From Bartonella tribocorum CIP 105476 (GTDB taxonomy: Bacteria > Pseudomonadota > Alphaproteobacteria > Rhizobiales > Rhizobiaceae): DNA of 64,000 nucleotides. Each line of letters starts with the position of its first letter. Position 1 is the stretch's first letter. The notes below the pieces were generated by a model. That model ran no database searches. It was given only the letters and a program-made list of their open reading frames with translations, and had not been told where the DNA came from. The stretch lies in contig NC_010161.1 in assembly GCF_000196435.1 (NCBI RefSeq), positions 1,488,001 through 1,552,000 on the forward strand, read 5' to 3'. Shown one piece after another: positions 32,889-43,871 of this stretch. The position numbers and the translations under genes are program-made.

Positions 32889-33641
32889 TCGACGATGGCA
32901 AAAGTTTGCGGACTCGTTATCGGATTTAGTCTTCTCTTGGTTCTAGCAAAAATCGAATCATCATCCCTTCATCCTATGTTGCCACACAAAACCTTTTCTT
33001 TTTCTTCTGAAATTTTTCCTGTTTACGCGTTGATACTTGTTATGACAACAGTCGTATACAGTATGGAACTTTATTTTCCACTCTTTCTTCAAGAGCTCCA
33101 TGGGCAAGCGCCACTTATTGCTGGTTATATAGCAGCACTTATTAGCCTAGGGTGGACATGTGGTGCCCTCTCAAGTGTTGGTGTCTCCGCAAAAAAAATT
33201 CGCAACATCATCGTATACTCCCCCTTATTAAAACTGTTAGGCATTACTATTCTTTTATGGCTCATTCCAACAAAAGTTTCCACCCTTCAATATATTTTTA
33301 TTATTTGCTTAGCACTATTTTCTATTGGGATCAGTGCAGGCATAGCATGGCCCCATTTGCTCACAAGGATCTTACAATGTGCAAATGATGAAGATGCTCT
33401 TCGTGCCAGTGAATCCCTTACCTCTGTACAACTATTTTCAGCGGCTTTAAGTGCAACTCTAGCAGGAGTCATCACCAATCTTGCTGGACTCTTTAATCCT
33501 GGAGGAACAATAGGGATGATCTTAGCAGCAAAAACTCTTCTTATAGTGCTTATGGGGCTTTTATTTTGTCTTGCTATTCCACTAGCGCTACGCATTTCTT
33601 ACTGCATATTTAAAAATCCAACAGGACATTCCAATAACTAA
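32889..33641 (+). pseudogene. MFS drug-efflux-type transporter, 5' truncated by prophage insertion
   Basis: The frame is open from the prophage junction and reads 'VCGLVIGFSLLLVLAKIESSSLHPMLPHKTF', then about six membrane segments up to 'FNPGGTIGMILAAKTLLIVLMGLLFCLAI'. That is the C-terminal half of a 14-helix (DHA2/EmrB-like) MFS transporter; the N-terminal half must lie beyond the other prophage end. The ATG at 32895 is fortuitous and the product is unlikely to function. The pattern identifies the insertion target. Confidence 0.85.
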
Positions 33642-33685
33642 AAATAAATATAAAAATTCCTTCTTTATTCAAAATGAGAAAAATA

Positions 33686-34885
33686 TTAAGCATGCTTCTC
33701 CATAGACCATGAGATGCAAAAAATCATTAATCCACACAAAGTTAAAACACTCCCTAAAACCGCTGTATATTCGTAACTATAGCCCAATTTTAAAACCAAT
33801 GCTCCAGCTTCTGCACCAAGAGCATTAGCAATATTAAAAGCAGACTGCATTAATGCTCCTGCCAAAATCTGTCCCTGTAGTGCAACATCCATAATTTTTG
33901 TTTGTATAGAAGGCATAGCAGCAAAAGAAGTCCCAACAAAAAAGCACCCTATTGCTGCTGTTAACGGAGCATAGGATAAAAAGAAAAAAAGAAAAAAAAC
34001 AAATACACTCCAAAGCATAGAAAAAAATATCATCGGCGAAATGCCTATTTTAATAGCCAATTTAGGCCCCAAGAGATTTCCACCCACCATTCCCAATCCA
34101 ACTAAGGGCATAATCAACGGCACCCACTCAAGCGAAATACCAGAAATATGCATGAGTGTTGACTTAATATACGTAAAAACAGAGAATAATCCTGATGCTC
34201 CCACCGAAACCATTGCCAAAAGAAGCCACACCTGCTTTTGCTTTAATGCCCCCATTTCGCGTAAAGGGCTCGTTCTTGGCGAACTTGAATCGCAAGGTAA
34301 AAAATTCCAAATAAGCAAACAACACAATAAAGCAATCATACCCACAAGGATAAAAGCAATCTGCCAACCAATAAGTTGACCAATCCAAGTAGCCCCTGGT
34401 GCTCCCAAAACAGTTGCAATCGTTAGGCCAAGCATGACAGACCCAACAGCTTTAGAACGTTCATTCATTTCTACCATTGAAGCGGCGACCATAGCCGCAA
34501 GTCCGAAATAGATTCCATGGGGAAGACCACTAAGAAAGCGTAATGCAACTAATATGCTAAAATCAGAAAAAAAAGCACTCGCAATATTTGCTAAGGCATA
34601 AAAAAACATCAACCCTATCAAAACAGTTTTACGCGATATCTGAGCTGTTGCAACAGCTAAAAGAGGTGCTCCAATCACAACCCCTAACGCATAAGCAGAA
34701 ATATATTGACCCGCAGTAGGAATATCAACATATGAACTTCGCGCCATCTCTGGCAAGAGTCCCATTGCAACAAACTCAGCAGTCCCAATAGCAAAACTCC
34801 CCACGGCAAGAGCTAAAATTGCTAAACGCCGTATTCTCGAATCAATCCCCAATGCAAAAACGTTTTGTTTATGAAAATCCTTCAT
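33686..34885 (-). CDS. MFS transporter, AraJ/sugar-efflux-like (DHA1)
   Basis: 399 residues with about 12 transmembrane helices. 'LALAVGSFAIGTAEFVAMGLLPEMA' is the characteristic first helix of the AraJ/YdhP/SetA group, followed by 'ISAYALGVVIGAPLLA', 'LRFLSGLPHGIYFGLAAMVAASM' and 'MLGLTIATVLGAPGATWIGQLIGWQIAF' (motif C-like). It exports small molecules by proton antiport; the substrate cannot be told. It is monocistronic, convergent with the truncated MFS gene. Confidence 0.87.
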   Translation of the reverse strand: MKDFHKQNVFALGIDSRIRRLAILALAVGSFAIGTAEFVAMGLLPEMARSSYVDIPTAGQYISAYALGVVIGAPLLAVATAQISRKTVLIGLMFFYALANIASAFFSDFSILVALRFLSGLPHGIYFGLAAMVAASMVEMNERSKAVGSVMLGLTIATVLGAPGATWIGQLIGWQIAFILVGMIALLCCLLIWNFLPCDSSSPRTSPLREMGALKQKQVWLLLAMVSVGASGLFSVFTYIKSTLMHISGISLEWVPLIMPLVGLGMVGGNLLGPKLAIKIGISPMIFFSMLWSVFVFFLFFFLSYAPLTAAIGCFFVGTSFAAMPSIQTKIMDVALQGQILAGALMQSAFNIANALGAEAGALVLKLGYSYEYTAVLGSVLTLCGLMIFCISWSMEKHA

Positions 34886-36076
34886 ATCATCACTTCTGGA
34901 TAAAAATTTTAGCTGTAGATATCTGTAATACGTAAAAATAAAAATTCAAAACATTGTTACACGCACGCCAAATCGTCCCCAATAAAGTTTTAGAAACATT
35001 TTGATATATAAGCATTTTATGGAGTTTTAAGTAAAATTAATGGAAGATCTTTTAAAAACCTAACAGCTATAGGTTATAAATGTATTTAACTACTTTTATG
35101 AGGCCAGCCAGATAATAAAGTCAGATAATAAATTTTTCCTTCTCTTTTCAATAGTTTTAATTCTACACTAAAATCTTTATTTTAGAAAGATATACCACAC
35201 ACTATAAACGACTCTAAAATTTATCGAAGAATGTATTTGAAATAAATGAACAATATCTCATCATCATCTTTATACAAGTATAAAACTTCTCCACAATTTA
35301 TTGTTTCTTCGTTTTTATGATCTGAATACCCCCCTTCCAAATCGATAAGCGATGATTTCAACGAGTACGCTATCCTTATGCGTTACTGCAAAATCTTTTA
35401 AAGATTCTCATGATAATAGTGCTTGAATTCCCCATTGATTAAATAATCCTATTCTAGAGATATTGCCCCCTATCTCATCTCATAGAGGAAGAACCTAAGA
35501 TAGTTTTTTATTTAATGTATTATCTGTAAATTTGAAATATTCACATAATATATTATTATTTTTATATAAATTCTTATAACAAAATAATAAAATAATTACT
35601 TTTTGATTAAAAATATTTAATCAATATTTTATATGAGTAAAGTTATTATTTTAAATAATAAGTATATAAATTATAAATTTAAAAGATTATAATATTACTT
35701 TATTATTATTTTAATTTTTTAAGATCTTATCTGTTCTACTGCATGTAACACATTTTTTACCTTGATCGATAAAAAACACAAAAGAACTCATAAAAATACA
35801 ATTTTCATACTTCTTTAAGAGTTCGCTAACGCCTCATTAACATTGTTGCTTTAAACAGTCACCAGAAGCAGGAATAAACTGTTTTTCTCCGGATCAGGTA
35901 GCGCGTACCGGAGTAACAGTTTCTGTTTTATATGATAATTACAAAAAGAACATGTGCCCCATAAAAGTGTACCTTTACATCTTAAGATAGTGCACTTTAT
36001 ATTTGGGGAAAGTGTTTATAATTTCATTTTTGCGTAAAATTTGGAAGTAAAAAACGCACTATTAGGTGAGGAGTGT
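34886..36076. other. 1.2-kb gene-poor region with very AT-rich core and hairpins
   Basis: No credible gene was found. Bases ~35500-35720 are almost pure A/T. A long hairpin is at 35876-35922 and another imperfect one at about 35957-36008 (CCCCATAAAAGTG / CACTTTATATTTGGGG). A small RNA is possible but has no support beyond structure. Confidence 0.6.
35876..35922. promoter_or_regulatory. Long stem-loop of unknown role
   Basis: Arms AAACTGTT/AACAGTTT and CTCCGG/CCGGAG, separated by a TTT/T internal loop, with a 15-nt loop. Followed by CTGTTTTAT, so a terminator of an unseen small RNA is one reading. Confidence 0.4.
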
Positions 36077-37198
36077 TTAGCGTCCTTGTGCCCACAAAGC
36101 ACGCGTTTCAGCGCAAAAATCAGCATAACAACCTTCTTCAATGGCATCACGAATTCCTTGCATCAGTTGTTGGTAATAAAAAAGATTATTCCAAGTCAAC
36201 AACATACCACCAAGAGATTCATCAGATTTGATCAAATGATGCAAATAAGCACAACTATAATCATTTGCTGCCGGACAAAGTGACTGTGGATCAAGAGGAT
36301 GAGGATCTTCTGCATAACGTGCATTACGCAAATTAATTCTCCCAAAGCGTGTAAAAGCTAAACCATGACGCCCTGCACGCGTTGGCATAACACAATCAAA
36401 CATATCAACACCACGTGCAACACTTTGTAAAATATCATCAGGTGTTCCCACTCCCATAAGGTAGCGTGGTTTATCTTCTGGTAAGATCGGACAAGTAACA
36501 TCCAACACTGCTGTCATAACACTCTGCGGCTCACCAACTGCAAGCCCTCCAATCGCGTAGCCTTTTAAATTCATTTCTTTTAATGCTTGAGCAGAACGTT
36601 CACGCAGTTTCATATTATCACCACCTTGAACAATCCCAAACAATGCTTTATCTGGCTGATTCCCAAAAGCTGTTTTACAACGTTGTGCCCACCGCAATGA
36701 AAGTTCCATAGCCTCTTCTATCTCTTTTTCAGTTGCCGGTAATGCAATACATTGATCTAACTGCATCTGGACATCCGCATCAAGAAGTCCTTGAATTTCG
36801 ATAGAACGCTCTGGACTCATTTCATAGTAGGCTCCATTAATGTAAGAGCGAAAAATCACACCTTGCTCGGTAATTTTTCGGATGCCCGCCAATGACATAA
36901 CCTGAAAACCGCCAGAATCGGTTAAAATAGGTCCATTCCAGCGTGAAAATTCATGTAATCCCCCCAAACGTGCAACACGTTCAGCTCCTGGACGTAACAT
37001 TAAATGATAAGTATTCCCCAAAATGATATCCGCTCCAAGCTCACGTATTTGGTCCATATACATAGCCTTAACAGTTCCTGCTGTTCCAACAGGCATAAAA
37101 GCAGGTGTACGAACACATCCCCGTCCAGTAATAATTTCACCTCGACGCGCATATCCATCTTGAGCAATTTTTCTATAATGAAATGTCTTTATCATCAC
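36077..37198 (-). CDS. tgt: Queuine tRNA-ribosyltransferase (preQ1-exchanging)
   Basis: 373 residues, normal bacterial Tgt length. Landmarks are 'GTAGTVKAMYMDQIRELGADIILGNTYHLMLRPG', the nucleophile/base-binding region 'ILTDSGGFQVMSL', 'FGIVQGGDN', 'YAIGGLAVGEPQSVM' and 'RGVDMFDCVMPTRAGRHG' with the second catalytic Asp. The usual zinc site (C-x-C-x2-C...H) reads 'SLCPAANDYSC' and 'WNNLFYYQ', so most zinc ligands are absent. It replaces guanine-34 by preQ1 in GUN-anticodon tRNAs. queA, often next to it in Rhizobiales, is not in the window. Confidence 0.95.
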   Translation of the reverse strand: MMIKTFHYRKIAQDGYARRGEIITGRGCVRTPAFMPVGTAGTVKAMYMDQIRELGADIILGNTYHLMLRPGAERVARLGGLHEFSRWNGPILTDSGGFQVMSLAGIRKITEQGVIFRSYINGAYYEMSPERSIEIQGLLDADVQMQLDQCIALPATEKEIEEAMELSLRWAQRCKTAFGNQPDKALFGIVQGGDNMKLRERSAQALKEMNLKGYAIGGLAVGEPQSVMTAVLDVTCPILPEDKPRYLMGVGTPDDILQSVARGVDMFDCVMPTRAGRHGLAFTRFGRINLRNARYAEDPHPLDPQSLCPAANDYSCAYLHHLIKSDESLGGMLLTWNNLFYYQQLMQGIRDAIEEGCYADFCAETRALWAQGR

Positions 37199-38283
37199 TC
37201 TCGTCTTTTTGATTCCATCAATGCATATCTCTATAGAAAGGAAAAAATACCTTCCTTACGCGTATTGCCATAAGCATTATGAATTAATTGTTGATTCGAT
37301 CGATATTGTAACCAGCATAAAAAATTAAACGAGATAAAAGAACATTTGTTGTGAAGAAATCACCATAATAAAGAAACAATCTGACTTCAGAAAATAGCCA
37401 AAATATCATATCTCAAAATATCGACACTTAACGCACCACAGCCTTAATAGAACTATGAAATTATTATCTTCAATAATCTCATCTTTACGTACTTTCATAA
37501 GCAATAATTCTGTACGACTAGAAGAAAATTTTAATGACATTGTACAACTGCCAGTATTCTGCATTCTTATTTTGGAAAACGCCATCCTCACGCTTAACGA
37601 AAATGCAAATTAACACTATCATCATAACCGCTCTCAATATTGCTCTTAGCACTTAAGAGCGTTCATAAGAGGTATTTTTATTCCAATCATTTTTCGATAC
37701 ATCAATCCCACTTGTGGCATACAAAAAGAATGATCGTGATTAATTCACTCCCATCAATAATCATCTGATACCCCCCACGAGAAAGAGAACTACTTACAAA
37801 CCGATACACGCAGATCTCTTGTAAGATGGAGAAAAAATCAATACCAAAGAGGTTGAAATAAGAGAATCTTACAATATTTAGAGTTCTCATTTAATGTACA
37901 AGATGATAAACTATCATTATAAACCACTGCATTGATATATAATGCAACCTATCTATAAAATTATTCAGAGTTTTTTATCCCCCCTATCTTTGCTACATTT
38001 TATTTAAAAATAGAAAAGATCATATTTTTAATATCTTGCAAATACATTATATAATATAATGTTAAAAATATAGAGCTCTCCAAATGGTATATACACTCAT
38101 TATCAATATAAAAAATTTATTTATAATGATAATTCACTATTTTGTGTGTTGAGTGAGAGTCCCGAATATCGTAAAATTCTCCTATTTCAAACCTGTTTAT
38201 CTTGAATCAATCAAAACCACTCCCTTACTGGTCATAAGCGGAATGAGTATATGGATCAAAGTTTGTATAAAAAAGGAATAAAA
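37199..38283. other. Gene-poor region downstream of integrase scrap
   Basis: No intact gene. Around 37630-37685 the minus strand repeats the start of the integrase pseudogene (GGAATAAAAAT..CTTATGAACGCTCT), making a ~40-bp inverted repeat with 38277-38318. Several short frames are not convincing. Confidence 0.55.
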
Positions 38284-38920
38284 ATGGTTCTTATGAACGC
38301 TCTCAAGTACCAAGGACTGTTGTAACATTGGGGGCTGACAAAGTGTGTGATGGTACCGGCTTGCTTCTTCATAAGTATAAAGATGGAGGTAATCAATGGA
38401 TTTATCATTATATCCTTCACAGGTACCGCCATGAAATAGGCTTAAATGCCTTAAGAGATGTTTCTTTAAAAAAGCTTATGAATGTGCAACTGGATGGCGC
38501 TCTGTTCTTCGTGAGAGGCGTCCCCCATTAGAGAACGCAATAAACAAAAACGGGAGGCAATAAGCAATCTCCATTATTTCAAAGACATTGTGTTAGATGC
38601 TTTTGAAAGTCATAAAGCTGAATTAAAAGGAGATGGTAAAAATGGAGATTGGTTTTCGCCTTTACAACTTTATATTCTTCCTAAATTAGGCTATCTGCTC
38701 GTTTCAGAAATTACATAAACAGAGATACGCAATGTTCTTACTCCTATCTAGCATATAAAAGCTTCAACAGCAGAGAAAGCACTAAATCCCTTAATCTTTG
38801 TTTCAAACATGCTGCCGCATTAAGATTGGATGTTGATATACCAGGAGCAATAACAGCACATGCTTTTCAGAAAAGTAGCATTATAAAAGCATCAAGAAAC
38901 CGGCAATGAATCGGAAAGAA
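38284..38920 (+). pseudogene. Tyrosine-type phage integrase, decayed
   Basis: The remnant reads 'MNALKYQG', a break, 'GADKVCDGTGLLLHKYKDGGNQWIYHYILHRYRHEIGLNALRDVSLKK', a frameshift, then 'NLHYFKDIVLDAFESHKAELKGDGKNGDWFSPLQLYILPKLGYLLVSEIT', and 'KASTAEKALN..NLCFKHAAALRLDVDIPGAITA'. This is the N-terminal arm-binding and SAM-like core-binding half of a P4-type integrase (DUF4102 plus phage_int_SAM). The catalytic half is missing. It is clearly nonfunctional. Confidence 0.82.
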
Positions 38921-39180
38921 GTGCCGATTTTTTTTATAAAACACTTTGCAAAAGAACAATTCTAACAAAAATGGTTTGATGTTTTCTTATCCTGACAGCT
39001 GTCCTTACTAATCCTTGACATCAATTCGTGAAGATCAGATTGAAGGGAATAATGAAGAATTCTCGACTCAAGAATATGAAAGATAAGCATGATATTACAA
39101 AAGAATTTCGTATGCCTTTATTGATCAAAAAAGAGGTTTTTCTTTTAGTAATTTACAATTGAAACGCGTAATGATTGATA

Positions 39181-39693
39181 CTACTTTTCATCCGCAGCAA
39201 TAACAGCTTTGGTAATCGTATCAGGATCTGCAACAGGTTCACCACGTTTAATTTTATCAACATTTTCCATACCCTCAACGACCTGCCCCCATATGGAGTA
39301 TTGACGATCAAGCCACGGAGCATCTGCAAAACAAATAAAAAACTGAGAGTTAGCAGAATTTGGATTCTGACTCCGTGCCATAGAAACTGTACCACGCTTA
39401 TGAGAAAGATTTGAAAACTCTGCTGTTAAATTTGGTTTTTCTGAACCACCCATCCCCGCACGTGATAAATTAAACTCTTCACTATCCTTCTTGCCAAATT
39501 GCACATCACCAGTCTGCGCCATAAAACCATCAATAACACGATGAAAAATAACGTTATCATAAGCGCCTTCACGAACCAGCTCTTTAATACGTGCAACATG
39601 ACAAGGCGCTAAATCAGCAAAAAGCTCGATAACAACTCTGCCCTTCGTTGTTTCAAGGACCAAGGTATTCTCTAGATTTTTATTCTCAGCCAT
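39181..39693 (-). CDS. ppiB: Cyclophilin-type peptidyl-prolyl cis-trans isomerase, cytoplasmic
   Basis: 170 residues, no signal peptide. Cyclophilin motifs are 'YDNVIFHRVIDGFMAQTGDVQFG', 'GTVSMARSQNPNSANSQFFICFADAPWLDRQYSIWGQVVEGMENVDKI'. It catalyses proline isomerisation in protein folding. It lies 18 nt after the paralogue and is last in the gyrA-coaD-ppi-ppi run. Confidence 0.92.
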   Translation of the reverse strand: MAENKNLENTLVLETTKGRVVIELFADLAPCHVARIKELVREGAYDNVIFHRVIDGFMAQTGDVQFGKKDSEEFNLSRAGMGGSEKPNLTAEFSNLSHKRGTVSMARSQNPNSANSQFFICFADAPWLDRQYSIWGQVVEGMENVDKIKRGEPVADPDTITKAVIAADEK

Positions 39694-39711
39694 ATGAAAA
39701 ACTCCTTTGAT

Positions 39712-40314
39712 TTATCTCTCAATTTGTAAAGTAGCAGCATGAATAACATCAGGATTTGTTACAGATCCATTATTACTTGCAGTGCCTTTTTTAATTTTAT
39801 CAACAACATCCATTCCCTTTATAACCTCTCCAACAACCGTATACTGACCATTTAAAAAAGCAGCATCATCAAAACAAATGAAGAATTGAGAATTTGCGGA
39901 ATCTGGATCTTGTGAACGTGCCATCCCAACAGTACCCCGTTTAAACGGCTGCTTTGAAAATTCAGCCGGTATATTGGGATAATTTGAACCTCCCATACCA
40001 ACGCGTTTCAGATCAAAATCTCTACTGCCTTTTTTTCCAAACTTGACATCCCCAGTTTGTGCCATAAAGCCAGGAATAACGCGATGAAAGACAACATTAT
40101 TATAAGCCCCCTCCTCTGTTAGTTTTTTGATTTGTGCAACATGTTTTGGCGCCAAATCAGGACGCAAACGAATAATAACATCACCATCTTTGAGAGATAA
40201 AACAAGCAGGCTTGCATCACTTGTTGGACTTGCTGAGCTAGAATTATCAGCAACAGCGTGCAATGAAAAAAAGCAAAAAACACACATCAAAACAGCAAAA
40301 ATTCTACGATACAC
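39712..40314 (-). CDS. Cyclophilin-type peptidyl-prolyl isomerase, periplasmic
   Basis: 200 residues with a Sec signal peptide ('MYRRIFAVLMCVFCFFSLHAVADN', cleavage after about residue 22). The cyclophilin core is present: 'YNNVVFHRVIPGFMAQTGDVKFGKKG', 'GTVGMARSQDPDSANSQFFICFDDAAFLNGQYTVVGEV'. It probably folds envelope proteins. It starts 2 nt after coaD. Confidence 0.9.
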   Translation of the reverse strand: MYRRIFAVLMCVFCFFSLHAVADNSSSASPTSDASLLVLSLKDGDVIIRLRPDLAPKHVAQIKKLTEEGAYNNVVFHRVIPGFMAQTGDVKFGKKGSRDFDLKRVGMGGSNYPNIPAEFSKQPFKRGTVGMARSQDPDSANSQFFICFDDAAFLNGQYTVVGEVIKGMDVVDKIKKGTASNNGSVTNPDVIHAATLQIER

Positions 40315-40316
40315 AA

Positions 40317-40823
40317 TTACTCTCCCCTAACAGACTGAAATTTCGAATGCAAAGCTTGTGCAATATTGGACGGCACAAATGGTGTCACATCTCCTCCCAT
40401 AGAAGCAATTTGACGGACCAATGTAGACGTTATCGCACGCCCAGAAACGCTTGCCGGCAAAAAAACAGTTTGCAATTCAGGAGCCATAATGCCATTCATC
40501 CCTGCCATTTGCATTTCATAATCAAGATCAGTCCCATCACGCAACCCACGAATGAGAAATGAAGCACCAACTTCACGCGCCTTCTCAATGAGAAGATTAT
40601 TAAATGAAAGAACCTGCAACCGATTAGAATCTGCACCGAGCAAGTCTTTTCCTACCTGCGTAATGAAATCAACACGCTCTTCAAAGCTAAAAAGTGTCTT
40701 TTTATTAGCCTGTAGTCCTATAGCGACGACCACCTTATCAGCTAACACAAAACACCCTTTCAAAACATCAAGGTGACCGTTTGTAAGAGGATCAAAGGAA
40801 CCTGCATAAAAAGCAATTTTCAT
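40317..40823 (-). CDS. coaD: Phosphopantetheine adenylyltransferase
   Basis: 168 residues. '[21 protein letters not shown]' holds the T/HxGH nucleotidyltransferase motif, and '[22 protein letters not shown]' plus '[27 protein letters not shown]' complete the CoaD signature. It makes dephospho-CoA from 4'-phosphopantetheine and ATP. It follows gyrA by 24 nt. Confidence 0.96.
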
Positions 40824-40847
40824 GATTTCACTCCACCCTCTTCAAAA

Positions 40848-43631
40848 TTATTCTTCTTCACTCATATTAACGATATCAGAATGCTTCTCACCTTCATCCT
40901 CTAATGAACGCGTATCATCTTCAGGTTCAGAAATACGCTCAACCGATACAACTCTTTCACCTTCGGCTGTATTAAAAATCGTCACTCCCTTAGTTGAACG
41001 CCCAGCAGTACGAATTCCCTCAACGGGGACGCGAATAAGCTGTCCCCCATCTGATACCAACATAATTTGATCTTGCGCCTTCACCGGAAAAGCCGCTACT
41101 AATTTACCAATTTCAGCTGTTTTAGAGGGGTCTGTTGCACGAATCCCTTTTCCACCACGCCCCGAAATCCGGAATTCATAAGAAGAAGAGCGTTTACCAT
41201 AACCAAATTCACTCACCGTTAAAAGCATTTGTTCACGCGCATGAAGTTCGGCATAGCGTTCATCTGTTAAGTCTGTTTCACCTCCTCCATCTTCTTCATC
41301 AAGAGAGATAATATCTTCAACATCAGCATCTGCACCAGCAGCACGCCGTTCATTCATCACACGTTTAATATAAGCAGAACGCTCAAAGGACGTTGCCTCA
41401 ACATGTTCTAAGATTGTCATCGAAATGACTTTATCACCTTTAGCCAAATTGATACCACGAACCCCTACAGAATTACGCCCTGCAAAGACACGAACATCCA
41501 AAACTGGAAAACGGATACATTGTCCATTGGCTGTTGTGAGAACAACATCGTCATGTTCGGTACAGGTTTCAACCGAAAGAATTTCATCTTCTTCATCAAG
41601 TTTCATGGCAATTTTACCATTACGATTAACCTGAACGAAATCTGATAACTTATTACGACGCACAGTTCCACGGGTTGTTGCAAACATAATATCCAATGCG
41701 CTCCAGCTTGCTTCATCTTCCGGTAAAGGCATAATCGTTGTAATGCGTTCACCTTGTTGTAAGGGCAGCATATTAATCAAAGCTCTCCCACGCGATTGCG
41801 GCGTCCCCAACGGTAGTCTCCAAACTTTTTCCTTATAAACAATCCCACGTGATGAAAAGAAAAGAACCGGTGTATGCGTATTAGCGACAAACAACCGCGT
41901 TACAAAATCCTCATCCTTCGTGGACATACCAGAACGCCCCTTACCACCACGACGCTGTGCACGATAGGTATTAAGAGGAACGCGCTTAATATAGCCACTA
42001 TGGCTCACCGTTACCACCATATCCTCTGGAGCAATAAGATCTTCACTCTCCATCTCAGCGCTACCAAAACCAAAGACGGTACGTCGCGGCGTTGCAAATT
42101 CCTCACGAAGAGCACTCAACTCGTCCTTAACAATGTGCATAATGCGTACACGCGATGCCAAGATATCAAGATAATCAGCAATATCTACGCCAATTTTATT
42201 CAATTCATCAGCAATTTCATCACGCCCAAGGGCTGTCAAGCGTTGCAAACGCAATTCTAAAATAGCACGCGCCTGTTCTTCAGAGAGATTATAAGTACCA
42301 TCCTCATGAATAATATGACGGGGATCATCAATAAGTTTAATCAAAGGCGCAACATCCATCGCTGGCCAACGTCGCTCCATTAATTGCGCACGTGCTGTCT
42401 GTGGATCGGGCGCTTTGCGAATAAGCGCTATGATTTCATCAATATTGGCAACAGCAAGAGCAAGACCAACCAAAACATGGGCCCGCTCACGTGCTTTACG
42501 CAAAAGATATTTTGTTCGCCGGCTAACAACCTCTTCCCGAAAAGCAACAAATGCACGAAGCATATCAAGCAACGTCATTTGTTCAGGTTTTCCCCCATTT
42601 AACGCAACCATATTACAACCAAAAGAAGTTTGCAGCGGCGTATAACGATATAATTGATTTAAAACAACTTCCGCAACAACATCTTTTTTCAACTCAATAA
42701 CGACACGATATCCATCACGATCAGATTCATCACGCAAATCAGAGATTCCCTCAATGCGCTTATCACGCACCAATTCGGCCATTTTCTCAATCATTGTTGC
42801 CTTATTAACCTGATAAGGAATCTCACTGACAATAATTGCCTGTCGACCACTGCGAATTTCTTCAATATCAACTTTAGCACGCATAATGATGGAACCACGC
42901 CCTGTTTCATAAGCTGAACGGACACCAGAACGTCCGAGGATAATCCCCCCTGTAGGAAAATCTGGACCAGGAATAATTTCAATTATTTGATCAAGTGTGA
43001 TATCGGGATTATCAATCAGAGCAATACAACCATCAACAACTTCACTAAGATTATGGGGCGGAATATTGGTTGCCATTCCCACAGCAATCCCCCCTGATCC
43101 GTTAACCAAAAGATTGGGAAAACGCGCTGGTAAGACAACCGGTTCACGTTCACGCCCATCATAATTATCCTGAAAATCAACAGTATCTTTATCAATATCA
43201 GCTAAAAGCTCTTCTGAAACTTTTTCTAAACGACACTCAGTATAGCGCATTGCCGCAGGAGGATCACCATCAACGGAACCAAAATTCCCTTGGCCATCAA
43301 TCAATGGATTTCTCAAAGAGAAGTCCTGCGCCATACGCACCAAGGCATCATAAATCGAAGCATCACCATGGGGATGAAATTTTCCCATAACCTCCCCAAC
43401 AACACCAGCAGATTTACGATACGGTTTATTAAAAACAAGCCCCATCTCATTCATAGCATGAAGGATACGTCGATGAACAGGTTTAAGACCATCACGGACA
43501 TCAGGGAGTGCACGCGAAACAATTACGCTCATCGCATAATCGAGATAAGAGCGTTGCATTTCATCAATAATACTGATTGGCTCAATACCGCTCAGCACAT
43601 CACGTTCTGGCTGTGGAGTAAGATCGGTCAC
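40848..43631 (-). CDS. gyrA: DNA gyrase subunit A
   Basis: 927 residues. The N-terminal winged helix, catalytic Tyr130 ('[10 protein letters not shown]'), tower and coiled coil are followed by the beta-pinwheel CTD with GyrA-box-like '[10 protein letters not shown]' and a second 'GRGGKGIRA'. The quinolone-determining region reads '[12 protein letters not shown]' with Ala91 where E. coli has Ser83 and Asp95 where it has Asp87. Ala91 is a reported natural trait of Bartonella giving lower fluoroquinolone sensitivity. The acidic C-terminal tail is typical. Confidence 0.97.
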   Translation of the reverse strand: MTDLTPQPERDVLSGIEPISIIDEMQRSYLDYAMSVIVSRALPDVRDGLKPVHRRILHAMNEMGLVFNKPYRKSAGVVGEVMGKFHPHGDASIYDALVRMAQDFSLRNPLIDGQGNFGSVDGDPPAAMRYTECRLEKVSEELLADIDKDTVDFQDNYDGREREPVVLPARFPNLLVNGSGGIAVGMATNIPPHNLSEVVDGCIALIDNPDITLDQIIEIIPGPDFPTGGIILGRSGVRSAYETGRGSIIMRAKVDIEEIRSGRQAIIVSEIPYQVNKATMIEKMAELVRDKRIEGISDLRDESDRDGYRVVIELKKDVVAEVVLNQLYRYTPLQTSFGCNMVALNGGKPEQMTLLDMLRAFVAFREEVVSRRTKYLLRKARERAHVLVGLALAVANIDEIIALIRKAPDPQTARAQLMERRWPAMDVAPLIKLIDDPRHIIHEDGTYNLSEEQARAILELRLQRLTALGRDEIADELNKIGVDIADYLDILASRVRIMHIVKDELSALREEFATPRRTVFGFGSAEMESEDLIAPEDMVVTVSHSGYIKRVPLNTYRAQRRGGKGRSGMSTKDEDFVTRLFVANTHTPVLFFSSRGIVYKEKVWRLPLGTPQSRGRALINMLPLQQGERITTIMPLPEDEASWSALDIMFATTRGTVRRNKLSDFVQVNRNGKIAMKLDEEDEILSVETCTEHDDVVLTTANGQCIRFPVLDVRVFAGRNSVGVRGINLAKGDKVISMTILEHVEATSFERSAYIKRVMNERRAAGADADVEDIISLDEEDGGGETDLTDERYAELHAREQMLLTVSEFGYGKRSSSYEFRISGRGGKGIRATDPSKTAEIGKLVAAFPVKAQDQIMLVSDGGQLIRVPVEGIRTAGRSTKGVTIFNTAEGERVVSVERISEPEDDTRSLEDEGEKHSDIVNMSEEE

Positions 43632-43871
43632 AATTTCAAAACTTTCAAAAAAGAATCATTTTACTTTGTTTATATCGATTTATATCGAAAAACACACAAA
43701 AATGCTAATTTCTCTCTCATAATAAAAAAGAAAATTAACAATATTTTTCAAGATGTTATTAATTCCTATTAGAAATTATCAATAATAATAAACAGTTTTC
43801 ACTTCGCTAAACTTCAAAAATCCGAAATAGACAAACTATAAAGAACGCGTAATAGTGTAATGTAAAGACTC

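Noticed and set aside
37702-37890. 62-residue minus-strand frame in the tgt-ppi gap
   Set aside because: No homology recognised to queA or integrase and no start signal.
37199-39180. tRNA gene as integration site for the integrase remnants
   Set aside because: No cloverleaf-like sequence with a TTC-A/G-A-N-T-C type arm could be recognised.
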